Shown piece by piece: positions 1 to 6,566 of a DNA stretch of 8,303 nt. Origin of the DNA: Deltaproteobacteria bacterium (GTDB lineage Bacteria > Myxococcota_A > UBA796 > UBA2385). The stretch is taken from NCBI GenBank assembly GCA_016845285.1, contig JAERSX010000467.1, positions 1 through 8,303 of the forward strand. Direction: 5' to 3'. The notes below the pieces were generated by a model. The model ran no database searches. It saw only the letters and a program-made list of their open reading frames with translations, and was not told the origin of the DNA. Numbering within the stretch: position 1 is the stretch's first letter; each line of letters starts with the position of its first letter. Made by a program: the position numbers and the translations under genes.

Positions 1-656
1 CCACGACCTCCAGCGCCTCTCGCCCGGCCACGTCAACCACCTCGCCGGAGCAGGGAGTCCCCGCTGCCATCGCTGCAGTGACTCCTGAGCCCTCGACGAC
101 CACGACCGCCAAGGGCTCCCAGGTGCGGGCCCCGATCCCTCCGGGACCCACAGAGGTGCGCGCCCAGCCCCCTCCGGCACCCGGCGAAGAAGACGCGGGC
201 TCCACCGCCGAAGAACCCGACCCTCCCGGACTGCTGACCGTGGTCGTGCCAGGGTCCTGGGCACAGATCTACATCGACGATGCCCTGGTGGGGAAGACCG
301 GTGCGGTCACGGCCATACCCGTCACGCCCGGCACTCACGACCTCCGACTGGAAAACCCTCTCGCACAGCCCCACAGCCAGGCATTCACGGTGGCCTCGGG
401 AGAAGAGCTGACCCTGGACGTGCCCCTGTCCCCCCGGCCGACCCAGGTGCGCATCGCCTCGGCCATCGATGCCGCCTGTGAGGTGTTCCTGGATGGCGCC
501 TCACGGGGAACCGTGCAGTCCCTCGGACGCTCCCTGCGCGTGGGAGACAGTGAGGGTGGCCACGTCGTGCAGATCACATGCCCCGACGGCAGCAAGACCA
601 CCCATGAGCTCCCCGCCATCCCTCCCGGCTCTTCGGTGTCGGTGGGTGAGCCCTGA
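1..656 (+). CDS. Partial protein with Ser/Thr/Pro-rich linker and two PEGA-like domains (5' end missing)
   Basis: The frame is open to the left edge of the window (codons begin at position 3), so this is the C-terminal part of a longer protein. A GTG at 78 is an internal valine more likely than a start, because the low-complexity Thr/Ser/Pro sequence continues upstream of it. After a Pro/Glu-rich linker, a PEGA-type beta domain lies at about 228-428: IYIDDALVGKTGAV, then PVTPGTHDLRL, then a strand ending TLDVPL. A second, more diverged copy follows at about 441-644 (EVFLDGASRGT, then HVVQITCPDG). PEGA domains are small surface-type beta modules, often C-terminal to Ser/Thr kinases or in envelope proteins of myxobacteria. 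A kinase upstream is possible but lies outside the window. The second copy has two cysteines (codons at 477 and 579) that could pair, which would suggest an extracytoplasmic position. The stop is 5 bp before the next gene. Confidence 0.8.
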   Translation, partial: TTSSASRPATSTTSPEQGVPAAIAAVTPEPSTTTTAKGSQVRAPIPPGPTEVRAQPPPAPGEEDAGSTAEEPDPPGLLTVVVPGSWAQIYIDDALVGKTGAVTAIPVTPGTHDLRLENPLAQPHSQAFTVASGEELTLDVPLSPRPTQVRIASAIDAACEVFLDGASRGTVQSLGRSLRVGDSEGGHVVQITCPDGSKTTHELPAIPPGSSVSVGEP

Positions 657-661
657 CAACG

Positions 662-1114
662 ATGTCGTTCCTTCGCCACATCAGGCTCCCCCCTCCACAT
701 AGGAGACCTCGTTCTCATCGGCCTCTTCTAGTTTGGCCCGGTTCTTGCATCATCTCCCTCTGCGTGGGCTGCTTCCACTGGCCGCCCCTCATCCTGGAGA
801 CGAACGTGGCTCCCGAAATCTACGCGAGCAACCCCAGCGCAGGTGAGGACCTGATTCTCGACCGTCCCACAGTCGCGTTCGTGTTCGCGAGCGACGAAGA
901 CGATCCCCCCGAGACCCTGGACTACCTCTGGTGGGTCGAAGGGGCCGGCACCATCCTGTCCCACGACATCCTCCCAGACAGCGCGGGAAGCTCCGTTACC
1001 TTGACGGTAGACACGGCCCTTCACGACCAGACACTGCGGGTTCGGGTCGCCGACGGCAAGAACGACTCGGTGGAGCTCTCCTGGCCCATCCAGGTCGTCC
1101 AGGAGGGCCTCTGA
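662..1114 (+). CDS. Small lipoprotein-like protein with one Ig-like/cadherin-like beta domain
   Basis: This 150-residue product starts at an ATG 5 bp after the upstream stop; no clear Shine-Dalgarno site is seen, so translational coupling is likely. Residues 1-21 are rich in Arg, His and Pro. Residues 22-36 are hydrophobic and end in LCVGC, which puts Cys37 at a possible lipid-attachment site. The -3 residue is Cys instead of the usual Leu/Val/Ile, so the lipobox is not canonical. Residues 48-148 look like one beta-sandwich: a NVAPEIYASNPSAG opening, FVFASDEDDPPETLDYLWWV in the middle, and a LRVRVADGKNDSVELSW ending. This pattern (an Asp-rich loop, a central Trp pair, then V-A-D-G) resembles Ig-like or cadherin-like domains of cell-surface proteins. 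The function is unknown. Its stop overlaps the next start by one base, so it belongs to the same operon. Confidence 0.75.
   Translation: MSFLRHIRLPPPHRRPRSHRPLLVWPGSCIISLCVGCFHWPPLILETNVAPEIYASNPSAGEDLILDRPTVAFVFASDEDDPPETLDYLWWVEGAGTILSHDILPDSAGSSVTLTVDTALHDQTLRVRVADGKNDSVELSWPIQVVQEGL
1101..1106 (+). promoter_or_regulatory. Shine-Dalgarno site AGGAGG for the 504-residue lipoprotein
   Basis: A perfect AGGAGG lies 7 nt before the ATG at 1114, inside the end of the preceding gene. It fixes the start there, not at the upstream in-frame ATG at 931, which lies within the preceding gene and has no such site. Confidence 0.8.
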
Positions 1115-2628
1115 TGCGCACCTCAGCACTCGCGCTCCTCCTCGCCTGCCTCCCCCTGGGCGCCTGCTCCAACTACGAATTGGCGACCGGCATGGACGCT
1201 CGAGCCGACACAGCAGAGGCGGATAACGAAGCCAGCGACACGGGTGCCTCGTCCGACAGCCCGACACTGCTCCGCCTCGATGTCTACCCATCGAACTACG
1301 CCGACGATCTGGAGAACCAGTCCCAAGAGCTGGACTACCGCGACAGCTGGTCCGACCTCAGCATCGACCTCGACGAGACCATCACCATCAGCGGACAGGT
1401 CTCGGGCTTCGACGCCTCTCCATACATCGACATCGCGGTACCTGGAGACGAGGCCGAACCTCTGAGCGCCACCGTGCGGGCCGAGATCCCCGGCTACATC
1501 ACCGGCGCCGCTGTCGAGACCGACGAAGATGGGTTCTGGGAGCTGACCCTTCCGGCCGCTGACGACTACCTCTTCAGCGTCATCGCCAAAGAGGCCAACC
1601 TGCCCATGTATGTGCTGCCAAGCACAAGCTTCGCAGACGGCGACGTCGTGAACCCGGTACTCGACTATGGACTGCCCATCTTCGGTCTCGTCCAGCAGTC
1701 GGACGGCTCCACGCTGGGCGAGGACACCTGGGTTCGCCTGGTCGACCCGGAGACCGGCGTGTCCGGGCCGGCGGTCGCCGTCGACGACAGCGGGCACTAC
1801 ATGCTGCGTGCCGCCGAGGGAACGTGGCTGGTGCACCTCGAAGGTGAGGGCCACCGCTACGTGCCGACCCGCACAGAGACGGTCTCGGTGACCGAGGAGG
1901 AGGGCAGTGCCCGCCTCGACTTCGACATGGGTCAGCTCGAGCCCACGCGCGTCTACGGAGAGATCTTCGATGCCAGCGGCGAGTCCGCCAGCTACCTCCC
2001 CATACGCTTCACCGCCCTCGACATCGGCGACGTCCCCGGCGAGCTGGTCATCGAGCGGGAGACCACACGCGACGGCGAGATCGATGTCCAGCTGCTCCCA
2101 GGCACCTGGCAGCTCGAGGCCCTCCCGACATTCGACCCGGAGGGCGAGTCATCACCTCTCCTCACCACGTTCGAGCTGACGGGTGCCGCCACGCTCCCGG
2201 ACATCACGCTCCCAGGTCGCGTCGAGCTGGAAATCCGCGTGGTCGATCAATCCGACGGACCCGTACAGGGCGTGGCCATTGCCGCCCAGGAGCGCGGCTT
2301 CGACGAAGGCATCTACACGACGGTGACCGACACGAATGGTGAAGCCCGGCTCATCGTGCCCAATGTGGCCCTCGACGTACGCCTGACGCCGCCCGACGCG
2401 ACCCTCGCCATCACCAAGTATGGACTCACCGACCCTGCCGCCCACGCGGACGCCACGATCTTCTGGGACCTGGCCCAAGGCCAGCTCATCCAGGGCATTC
2501 TCCACACGGACGACGAGCCAGTTCAGTACGCGGTCGTCCAGCTCGTAGACGAATACGACGAGCTCGTCGGCACCACGACCACCAACGCCGACGGTCAGTT
2601 CAAGGCACGCGTCCAACTCGACCGCTGA
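1114..2628 (+). CDS. Lipoprotein made of repeated carboxypeptidase-regulatory-like beta domains
   Basis: This 504-residue protein begins with a textbook lipoprotein signal (MRTSALALLLACLPLGAC), with the lipobox LGAC and lipidated Cys18. Ser at +2 would favour the outer membrane if the E. coli sorting rule applies. An acidic Ala/Ser/Thr/Asp linker (about 25-52) follows. The rest looks like about five consecutive beta-sandwich modules, near residues 90-175, 188-275, 278-365, 368-435 and 458-504. Each has a strand such as YGEIFD or LEIRVVDQSDGPVQG and a hallmark turn of the type T-D-x-D/N-G: TDEDGFWEL, DDSGHYML, TRDGEIDV, TDTNGEARL, NADGQFKA. These are typical of CarboxypepD_reg-like and related transthyretin-like folds. 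In known proteins such modules are structural or binding units; no catalytic domain is visible. The last module stops soon after its turn and looks short. The start is set by AGGAGG 7 nt upstream, and the ATG shares one base with the preceding stop. Its ligand and role are unknown. Confidence 0.88.
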   Translation: MRTSALALLLACLPLGACSNYELATGMDARADTAEADNEASDTGASSDSPTLLRLDVYPSNYADDLENQSQELDYRDSWSDLSIDLDETITISGQVSGFDASPYIDIAVPGDEAEPLSATVRAEIPGYITGAAVETDEDGFWELTLPAADDYLFSVIAKEANLPMYVLPSTSFADGDVVNPVLDYGLPIFGLVQQSDGSTLGEDTWVRLVDPETGVSGPAVAVDDSGHYMLRAAEGTWLVHLEGEGHRYVPTRTETVSVTEEEGSARLDFDMGQLEPTRVYGEIFDASGESASYLPIRFTALDIGDVPGELVIERETTRDGEIDVQLLPGTWQLEALPTFDPEGESSPLLTTFELTGAATLPDITLPGRVELEIRVVDQSDGPVQGVAIAAQERGFDEGIYTTVTDTNGEARLIVPNVALDVRLTPPDATLAITKYGLTDPAAHADATIFWDLAQGQLIQGILHTDDEPVQYAVVQLVDEYDELVGTTTTNADGQFKARVQLDR

Positions 2629-2659
2629 GTCCCAGGGTCACGCAGACCACACAGCAGGC

Positions 2660-2682
2660 CCTCGACCCCCTATGGGTCGAGG
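2660..2682. terminator. Candidate hairpin between converging genes
   Basis: CCTCGACCC (2660-2668) and GGGTCGAGG (2674-2682) form a perfect 9-bp stem with a 5-nt loop, 31 nt after the lipoprotein stop. Neither side is followed by a T-run, so it is not a classical intrinsic terminator. It could still act as a transcript-end stabiliser or a bidirectional terminator. Confidence 0.4.
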
Positions 2683-2714
2683 AGAGCCAAGAGCAGGCGC
2701 CGCCATGAGCCCAA

Positions 2715-2737
2715 GCAGGACGCTCTCGCGATCCTGC
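2715..2737. repeat. Inverted repeat / possible second hairpin
   Basis: GCAGGA (2715-2720) and TCCTGC (2732-2737) are exact reverse complements around an 11-nt centre, in which two further C-G pairs are possible. No T-run follows. Confidence 0.3.
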
Positions 2738-2890
2738 CTGCACGGGCCGCGGCCGAAGTACCTCGACCGAGACCTCAGACACCTCGCCAGCCTCTCTCGA
2801 GAGGCCGACGAGAGACGCTCCCGCCACTCCCATGAAGGGCACGACGGGAACGCCGCCCGGTGAATCGGTCAGCGCGTCTGCGGCGATGGG

Positions 2891-3505
2891 CTAGCCAGCG
2901 AGGGCGTGGCCCAGGAGCTCCACCTTCTGCACCGGACCACGGCCGGAGCCGTTCGCGATGCGCGCGGCCTCGACGATGTTGCCAGCCACAATGACAAAGT
3001 TCTCTTCGCCGATGGTGACACGGTACCCACAGTGCGCGCTGGAGCTGGTCACGACCACGCGGGGCATACCCAGACGACGTGTGGCGGCGGGAATCCCGTG
3101 CCGACGACGATAGTTCGTGACTGCACTGACGCTCACGCCAGCTCGCTCAGCGACCTCACGGTCGATGACCTTGCCGATAAGATCGCGATGAGGCGTCAAG
3201 CGAGATCCGCCACCGGACATACTTCCGTTGACCGCAGGCCCTCTATCGAGCTGACTGGCTGCGTCGCGTGGCAAGGGCTGAAGGCCCATGCGCTCGAGCT
3301 GCGCAGCAGCCTCTTTCTTAGAAGCCTGGGATCGCTTGTTGCGAGGTCCTGGAGGAGCAGCACGACGCTCCATGTTGTTGCGCTTGAGCGCATTGCTGAT
3401 CGCCGCAGGCGCAGCACCGAATCGCTCCGATAGTTCGCGCAGCGAGAGGACGTCCTTCAGCTCGACCAGTTCAGGCCACCAGGGACGATGTTCTAGTTTT
3501 TTCAT
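2891..3505 (-). CDS. Putative DNA-binding protein with two helix-turn-helix units and an unrecognised C-terminal domain
   Basis: This 204-residue protein has two similar HTH units. Unit 1 is at residues 20-47 (LRELSERFGAAPAAISNALK) and unit 2 at 113-143 (DREVAERAGVSVSAVTNYRR). They share R-E-x-x-E-R-x-G, then A-x-x-N, then Arg, and each is followed by a basic Pro/Arg segment (PPGPRNKRS and RRLGMPR). A basic, Gly/Ser-rich linker of about 65 residues joins them. Residues 159-204 (starting CGYRVTIGEENFVIVAG) look like a small alpha/beta domain that I do not recognise. The ATG at 3505 is chosen because GGAGAG lies 5 nt upstream; an in-frame ATG at 3646 would add 47 residues with weaker support. 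A transcription regulator is the natural reading, but the target is unknown. It is the only - strand gene between two + blocks, diverges from the TPR gene, and looks slightly less GC-rich than its neighbours, so horizontal acquisition is possible. Confidence 0.75.
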   Translation of the reverse strand: MKKLEHRPWWPELVELKDVLSLRELSERFGAAPAAISNALKRNNMERRAAPPGPRNKRSQASKKEAAAQLERMGLQPLPRDAASQLDRGPAVNGSMSGGGSRLTPHRDLIGKVIDREVAERAGVSVSAVTNYRRRHGIPAATRRLGMPRVVVTSSSAHCGYRVTIGEENFVIVAGNIVEAARIANGSGRGPVQKVELLGHALAG

Positions 3506-3799
3506 AATTACTCTCCGGGGCCCTGGCAGCGCCGCCGCGCGCAACCAATGCCGTGAAGCTCTCTCAATTTCGCCAATTCCAACGTATCGGAAGTAGATTG
3601 AAAGTGCGAGCTTCTGATCGGACAGTATCCAGACCTTCTTGAGCATAAATCTCTATTGATGGCCTGTAACCTACATATATTTGACTCAAGTTACATCGCC
3701 CCGTCTCACTCGGACGGTTCATTCATTCCCCATCGCACGGAGCTATCGTCGGACACGGTGGTTGACCCTCCAGCGGGGTCCAGATACTCTGGCGACCCC
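3506..3799. promoter_or_regulatory. AT-richer divergent control region
   Basis: This gap lies between the divergent starts of the double-HTH gene and the TPR gene. Positions about 3590-3700 are clearly richer in A+T than the rest of the window. They contain -35-like sequences on the + strand (TTGAAA at 3598-3603, TTGATG at 3656-3661), a TATATT at 3676-3681, and a small inverted repeat TTGACTCAA at 3681-3689. None of the -35/-10 pairs has good spacing, so no exact promoter is called. Both flanking reading frames stay open into this region, so the true starts could be further upstream. Confidence 0.45.
3511..3516 (-). promoter_or_regulatory. Shine-Dalgarno site GGAGAG for the double-HTH gene
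   Basis: Read on the - strand, GGAGAG is followed by the 5-nt spacer TAATT and then ATG (3505-3503). It favours this start over the in-frame ATG at 3646. Confidence 0.6.
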
Positions 3800-4708
3800 A
3801 TGGCGTGCCCCAAGTTCCTCGTGCGCATCGGACTCGCAGGCGCCATCGCAGCGTGGGCAGGTGGGCCTGCACTCGCGTTGTCTCCCTCGCAAGACGTCGA
3901 GACACCAACAGCCGAGCCGCCAGAAGAAGGGTCCCAAGAAGACCCCACAGTCGCACCTGGGTTTGTGGGCGATCCAATTGCCACAGAAGACACCAAAAGC
4001 CAGCCTGAAATACAACTATCCCCTGAACCGACCCCGCTGACTGCTCGCCAACGTCTCGATACGGCATGGCGGAACTACCAGCTCGGGAAGCGCGAACTGG
4101 CCCGAACGGAGCTCGCCGAACTGGTCACGGACACCGACGTCGAGGACTTGGCCATCCGCCAGCAGGCGCGGATCTACCTGGGCGAGCTGCTCTACGTGCA
4201 GGACGACGAGGAGGGAGCCCGGCGCTTCTTCGAGCAAGTGCTCCACGAAGACCCCGACTACACCATCGATCCCTTCCGCCACCCACCAGATGTCGTCGGT
4301 TTCTTTACATACGTTCGTTCATACGTGGTCCCGATCGCACCACCGGTCGACCCGGTCGGGACCCTCCAGTACCCACGTGCCCCCATCAGCACCTGGGGAC
4401 CGTTTGGTGCATACCACCTCACGCACCACGCCCCCCGTCGCGGGTCGCTCTACCTGGTGGGAGGTCTGGCCACTGCTGCCACGAGTGTGATCCTGTTTGG
4501 TGTGCTCCAGAGTGACCGCACATACGGCGATGACGAGGAAGCCGAGTTCCTCCGCCTCCGTCGCCTGAAGGCAGCCCAGTACTCGGCCACGGGCAGCTTC
4601 TACGTGCTGTGGACGGTCTCGGTCTACGACGCCAACAGTCACTGGCGGCGCAACCGGAAGCCCATTGGACAAGCGACCCCGACCGTCTCCTTGTCTGGGC
4701 GCTTCTGA
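3800..4708 (+). CDS. Exported TPR protein with C-terminal membrane segments
   Basis: The product from this ATG is 302 residues. Residues 1-26 look like a Sec signal peptide (hydrophobic RIGLAGAIAAWAGGPALA, likely cut after ALA). The in-frame TTG/ATG pair at 3656/3659 would put about 48 unrelated residues before the signal, so 3800 is preferred; a GTG at 3821 is a second option, and no strong Shine-Dalgarno site decides between them. An acidic Pro/Glu-rich linker (28-80) leads into TPR-like helices at about 81-152 (LDTAWRNYQLGKRELARTEL, then ARIYLGELLYVQDDEEGARR). Then come a Pro-rich spacer, a PFGAYHLTHHAPRRG segment, a hydrophobic span at 216-236, a charged loop and a second hydrophobic span at about 262-277. 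The PFG-to-hydrophobic part resembles DUF5683-like membrane proteins, from memory only. The protein ends in GRF. A scaffold or envelope role is plausible; the function is unknown. Confidence 0.72.
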   Translation: MACPKFLVRIGLAGAIAAWAGGPALALSPSQDVETPTAEPPEEGSQEDPTVAPGFVGDPIATEDTKSQPEIQLSPEPTPLTARQRLDTAWRNYQLGKRELARTELAELVTDTDVEDLAIRQQARIYLGELLYVQDDEEGARRFFEQVLHEDPDYTIDPFRHPPDVVGFFTYVRSYVVPIAPPVDPVGTLQYPRAPISTWGPFGAYHLTHHAPRRGSLYLVGGLATAATSVILFGVLQSDRTYGDDEEAEFLRLRRLKAAQYSATGSFYVLWTVSVYDANSHWRRNRKPIGQATPTVSLSGRF

Positions 4709-4721
4709 ACGGGACTCCCGA

Positions 4722-4751
4722 CCGGCCCCGCAGTGGAGGGGCGGCTATACT
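4722..4751 (+). promoter_or_regulatory. Possible -10 box (TATACT) just after a GC-rich hairpin
   Basis: TATACT at 4746-4751 differs from TATAAT at one position and lies 42 nt before the activator ATG; no matching -35 is seen. Directly upstream, GCCCC (4725-4729) and GGGGC (4738-4742) can pair, extendable to 7 bp with one bulged G (4722-4744). The hairpin could end transcription of the TPR gene, although it lacks a T-run. A promoter here would let the activator be expressed on its own. Confidence 0.4.
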
Positions 4752-4775
4752 CGACACGCTCGGGGCGAGGGACCC

Positions 4776-4784
4776 GGAGAGGAG
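4776..4784 (+). promoter_or_regulatory. Shine-Dalgarno site for the sigma54 activator
   Basis: GGAGAGGAG lies 9 nt before the ATG at 4794. It decides that start against the in-frame ATG at 4665, which lies inside the end of the TPR gene and whose extra 43 residues match no domain. Confidence 0.7.
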
Positions 4785-4793
4785 TGCGCGAAA

Positions 4794-6566
4794 ATGGCCT
4801 ACCTGCGCTGCTTCGACCCGGTCCGCAAGACCAGCGAAGACTTCATGCTCCGCAAGCCGCTGGTGACCATCGGTCGGGCGGCCGGCAACGACGTCGTCTT
4901 GACCGACCCCAGCATCGCAGCCACCCACGCCAACCTGGTGCGCCGTGGTGGGCAGCACCAGCTCTCCGTGGTTCAGCGCACCAACGAGATCTACGTCAAC
5001 GGTCGACTCACCCGCAGCACCACCTTGAAGGACGGCGACAAGCTCCTGGTCGGTCGCTACGAACTCACCCTCATGCCAGGGCAACCTGAAGCCGCTCCAG
5101 AGGGAGGTGGCTCCGCCTCGCCAGCCGACCTCTCGCAGCTGGTCGACTTCAGTCACGCGCTCATGCGCGAAGAGGACCCCCAGCGCCTCTTCCGGAAGCT
5201 GTTGCAGGCCGTCGTGGAGCTCAGCAAGGCCGAGAAGGGCTTCGTCATCGTGCTTCGAGACGGCAAGCGCCACCTCGCAGCATCCCACAACGTAGGCAAG
5301 GAGACCCTCGACCTCTCGCGGGTGAGCGACTCAATCATCGACCAGGTGCTCCGCGACCGTCGCGCCGTCGTCGTCAGCGACGCCATGAATGACCGGAAAT
5401 TCGGCCGCAGCCGCAGCGTAGTCGACCTGAAACTGTCGAGCGTAATGTGTGTGCCGCTGCTCTACCGAAACGACATGTTGGGTATGCTTTACCTTGGCAA
5501 CGATGCAGTCACCGGACTCTTCACACAGTCCGATCTGGCGCTCATCCAGGTCTGGGCCAGCCACGCCAGCATGATCGTGCACACCGCGCTCATGCTCAAC
5601 GAACTCAAGGTCAGCAATCGCAACCTGCGCGAGCAGCTCAGGCGTACCGGACAGGGCGACATCATCGGATCGAGCGCGGTCATGAAGGCTGCGTTCCGGA
5701 TGATCCGCAAGATCGCCCCCACCGACATCAGCGTGCTGATCCTGGGCGAGACGGGCACCGGCAAGGAGCTGGTCGCGCGGGACGTCCATCGCCTGAGCGA
5801 CAGGACCCGCAAGCCCTTCGTCAGCATCAACTGCGGAGCCATCCCCGAGAACCTCCTCGAGAGCGAGCTCTTCGGCCACAAGAAGGGGAGCTTCACAGGT
5901 GCGGTGACCGACAAGGTCGGCAAGTTCGAGGCTGCCAACGGCGGCACGCTCTTCCTGGACGAGATCGGCGAGATGCCCATGCCCCTGCAGGTGAAGCTCC
6001 TGCGGGTCTTGCAGGACCGCGCCATCGAGCGCGTGGGCGAGCTCAAGCCACGTCCCGTCGACATCCGTGTGGTCTCGGCCACCAACAAGGACCTCGAGAC
6101 CGAGATCAGCGAGGGCCGGTTCCGCGAAGACCTCTACTACCGCCTCAACGAGGTGTCGCTGCAGCTGCCCGCTCTCCGAGAGCGGGGAGATGACATCCAC
6201 GAGATCGCCCGCTACTTCCTGAACAAATTCGCAGAACAGTACGGCAGCAAGGCAAACGGATTCACCAACGAAGCCGTCCGCGGCATGCTCAACTACTACT
6301 GGCCTGGCAACGTCCGCCAGCTCGAGAACCGCGTCAAGAAGGCGGTGATCATGAGCGATCGTACGTTGCTCAACGCCAACGATCTGGGCATTCAGGCGAG
6401 CGACAAGCGCGAGATCAAGCCCCTCGACGACGCCACAGAGGAGTTCAAGATCGACTACATCCGCGAGGCCCTCGAGCTGAACAACTGGAACAAGGCCCAG
6501 ACAGCGCGTGACCTCGGCGTCGATCCCCGAACGATCTTCCGCTACATCGAAAAGTTCGAGGACTGA
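4794..6566 (+). CDS. FHA-GAF-AAA+-Fis sigma54-dependent transcriptional activator
   Basis: This 590-residue bacterial enhancer-binding protein would use ATP to open promoters held by sigma54-RNA polymerase. Domain order: an FHA domain at about 5-95 (TIGRAAGNDVVLTD, IAATHANL, NGRLTR), which in this family senses phosphothreonine from Ser/Thr kinases; a GAF domain at about 113-270 (small-ligand or redox sensing); an AAA+ domain at about 290-530; and a Fis-type HTH at about 550-587 (NKAQTARDLGVDPRTIFRYI). Visible AAA+ motifs are Walker A GETGTGKE (318-325), the sigma54-contact loop GSFTGA (365-370, usually GAFTGA), Walker B FLDEIGEM (387-394), FREDLYYRLN (443-452) and GNVRQLEN (505-512). All motor parts are present, so it should be active. 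The Ser of the FHA S-x-x-H signature is Ala42 here. Target promoters are not evident, and I see no -24/-12 element near any gene in the window. It is a separate gene from the TPR gene, with 85 bp between them. Confidence 0.96.
   Translation: MAYLRCFDPVRKTSEDFMLRKPLVTIGRAAGNDVVLTDPSIAATHANLVRRGGQHQLSVVQRTNEIYVNGRLTRSTTLKDGDKLLVGRYELTLMPGQPEAAPEGGGSASPADLSQLVDFSHALMREEDPQRLFRKLLQAVVELSKAEKGFVIVLRDGKRHLAASHNVGKETLDLSRVSDSIIDQVLRDRRAVVVSDAMNDRKFGRSRSVVDLKLSSVMCVPLLYRNDMLGMLYLGNDAVTGLFTQSDLALIQVWASHASMIVHTALMLNELKVSNRNLREQLRRTGQGDIIGSSAVMKAAFRMIRKIAPTDISVLILGETGTGKELVARDVHRLSDRTRKPFVSINCGAIPENLLESELFGHKKGSFTGAVTDKVGKFEAANGGTLFLDEIGEMPMPLQVKLLRVLQDRAIERVGELKPRPVDIRVVSATNKDLETEISEGRFREDLYYRLNEVSLQLPALRERGDDIHEIARYFLNKFAEQYGSKANGFTNEAVRGMLNYYWPGNVRQLENRVKKAVIMSDRTLLNANDLGIQASDKREIKPLDDATEEFKIDYIREALELNNWNKAQTARDLGVDPRTIFRYIEKFED

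Larger units (their letters stand above)
2629..2890. other. Non-coding convergent gap with several inverted repeats
   Basis: This stretch separates the end of the lipoprotein operon (+) from the end of the double-HTH gene (-). Short open frames on both strands have low-complexity Arg/Ser-rich translations and no ribosome-binding site, so I see no gene. It holds perfect inverted repeats at 2660-2682 and 2715-2737, a GGCCGCGGCC palindrome at 2745-2754, and a weaker one at 2791-2804. Transcription termination from both sides is the simplest role. Confidence 0.6.

Noticed and set aside
931..1113. N-terminal extension of the large lipoprotein
   Set aside because: It would overlap the preceding gene in another frame and bury the perfect lipoprotein signal that starts at 1114 after AGGAGG.
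2672..2863. A 63-codon + strand frame in the convergent gap
   Set aside because: There is no ribosome-binding site, the translation is Arg/Ser-rich and low in complexity, and it overlaps the inverted repeats.
3598..3684. Exact -35/-10 promoter pairs in the divergent region
   Set aside because: Candidate hexamers (TTGAAA, TTGATG, TATATT) do not pair at 16-18 nt spacing, so only the region as a whole is reported.
4419..5288. A 289-codon open frame on the - strand across the end of the TPR gene and the start of the activator gene
   Set aside because: It spans two well-supported + strand genes and has a low-complexity Arg/Gly-rich translation. I judge it a compositional shadow.
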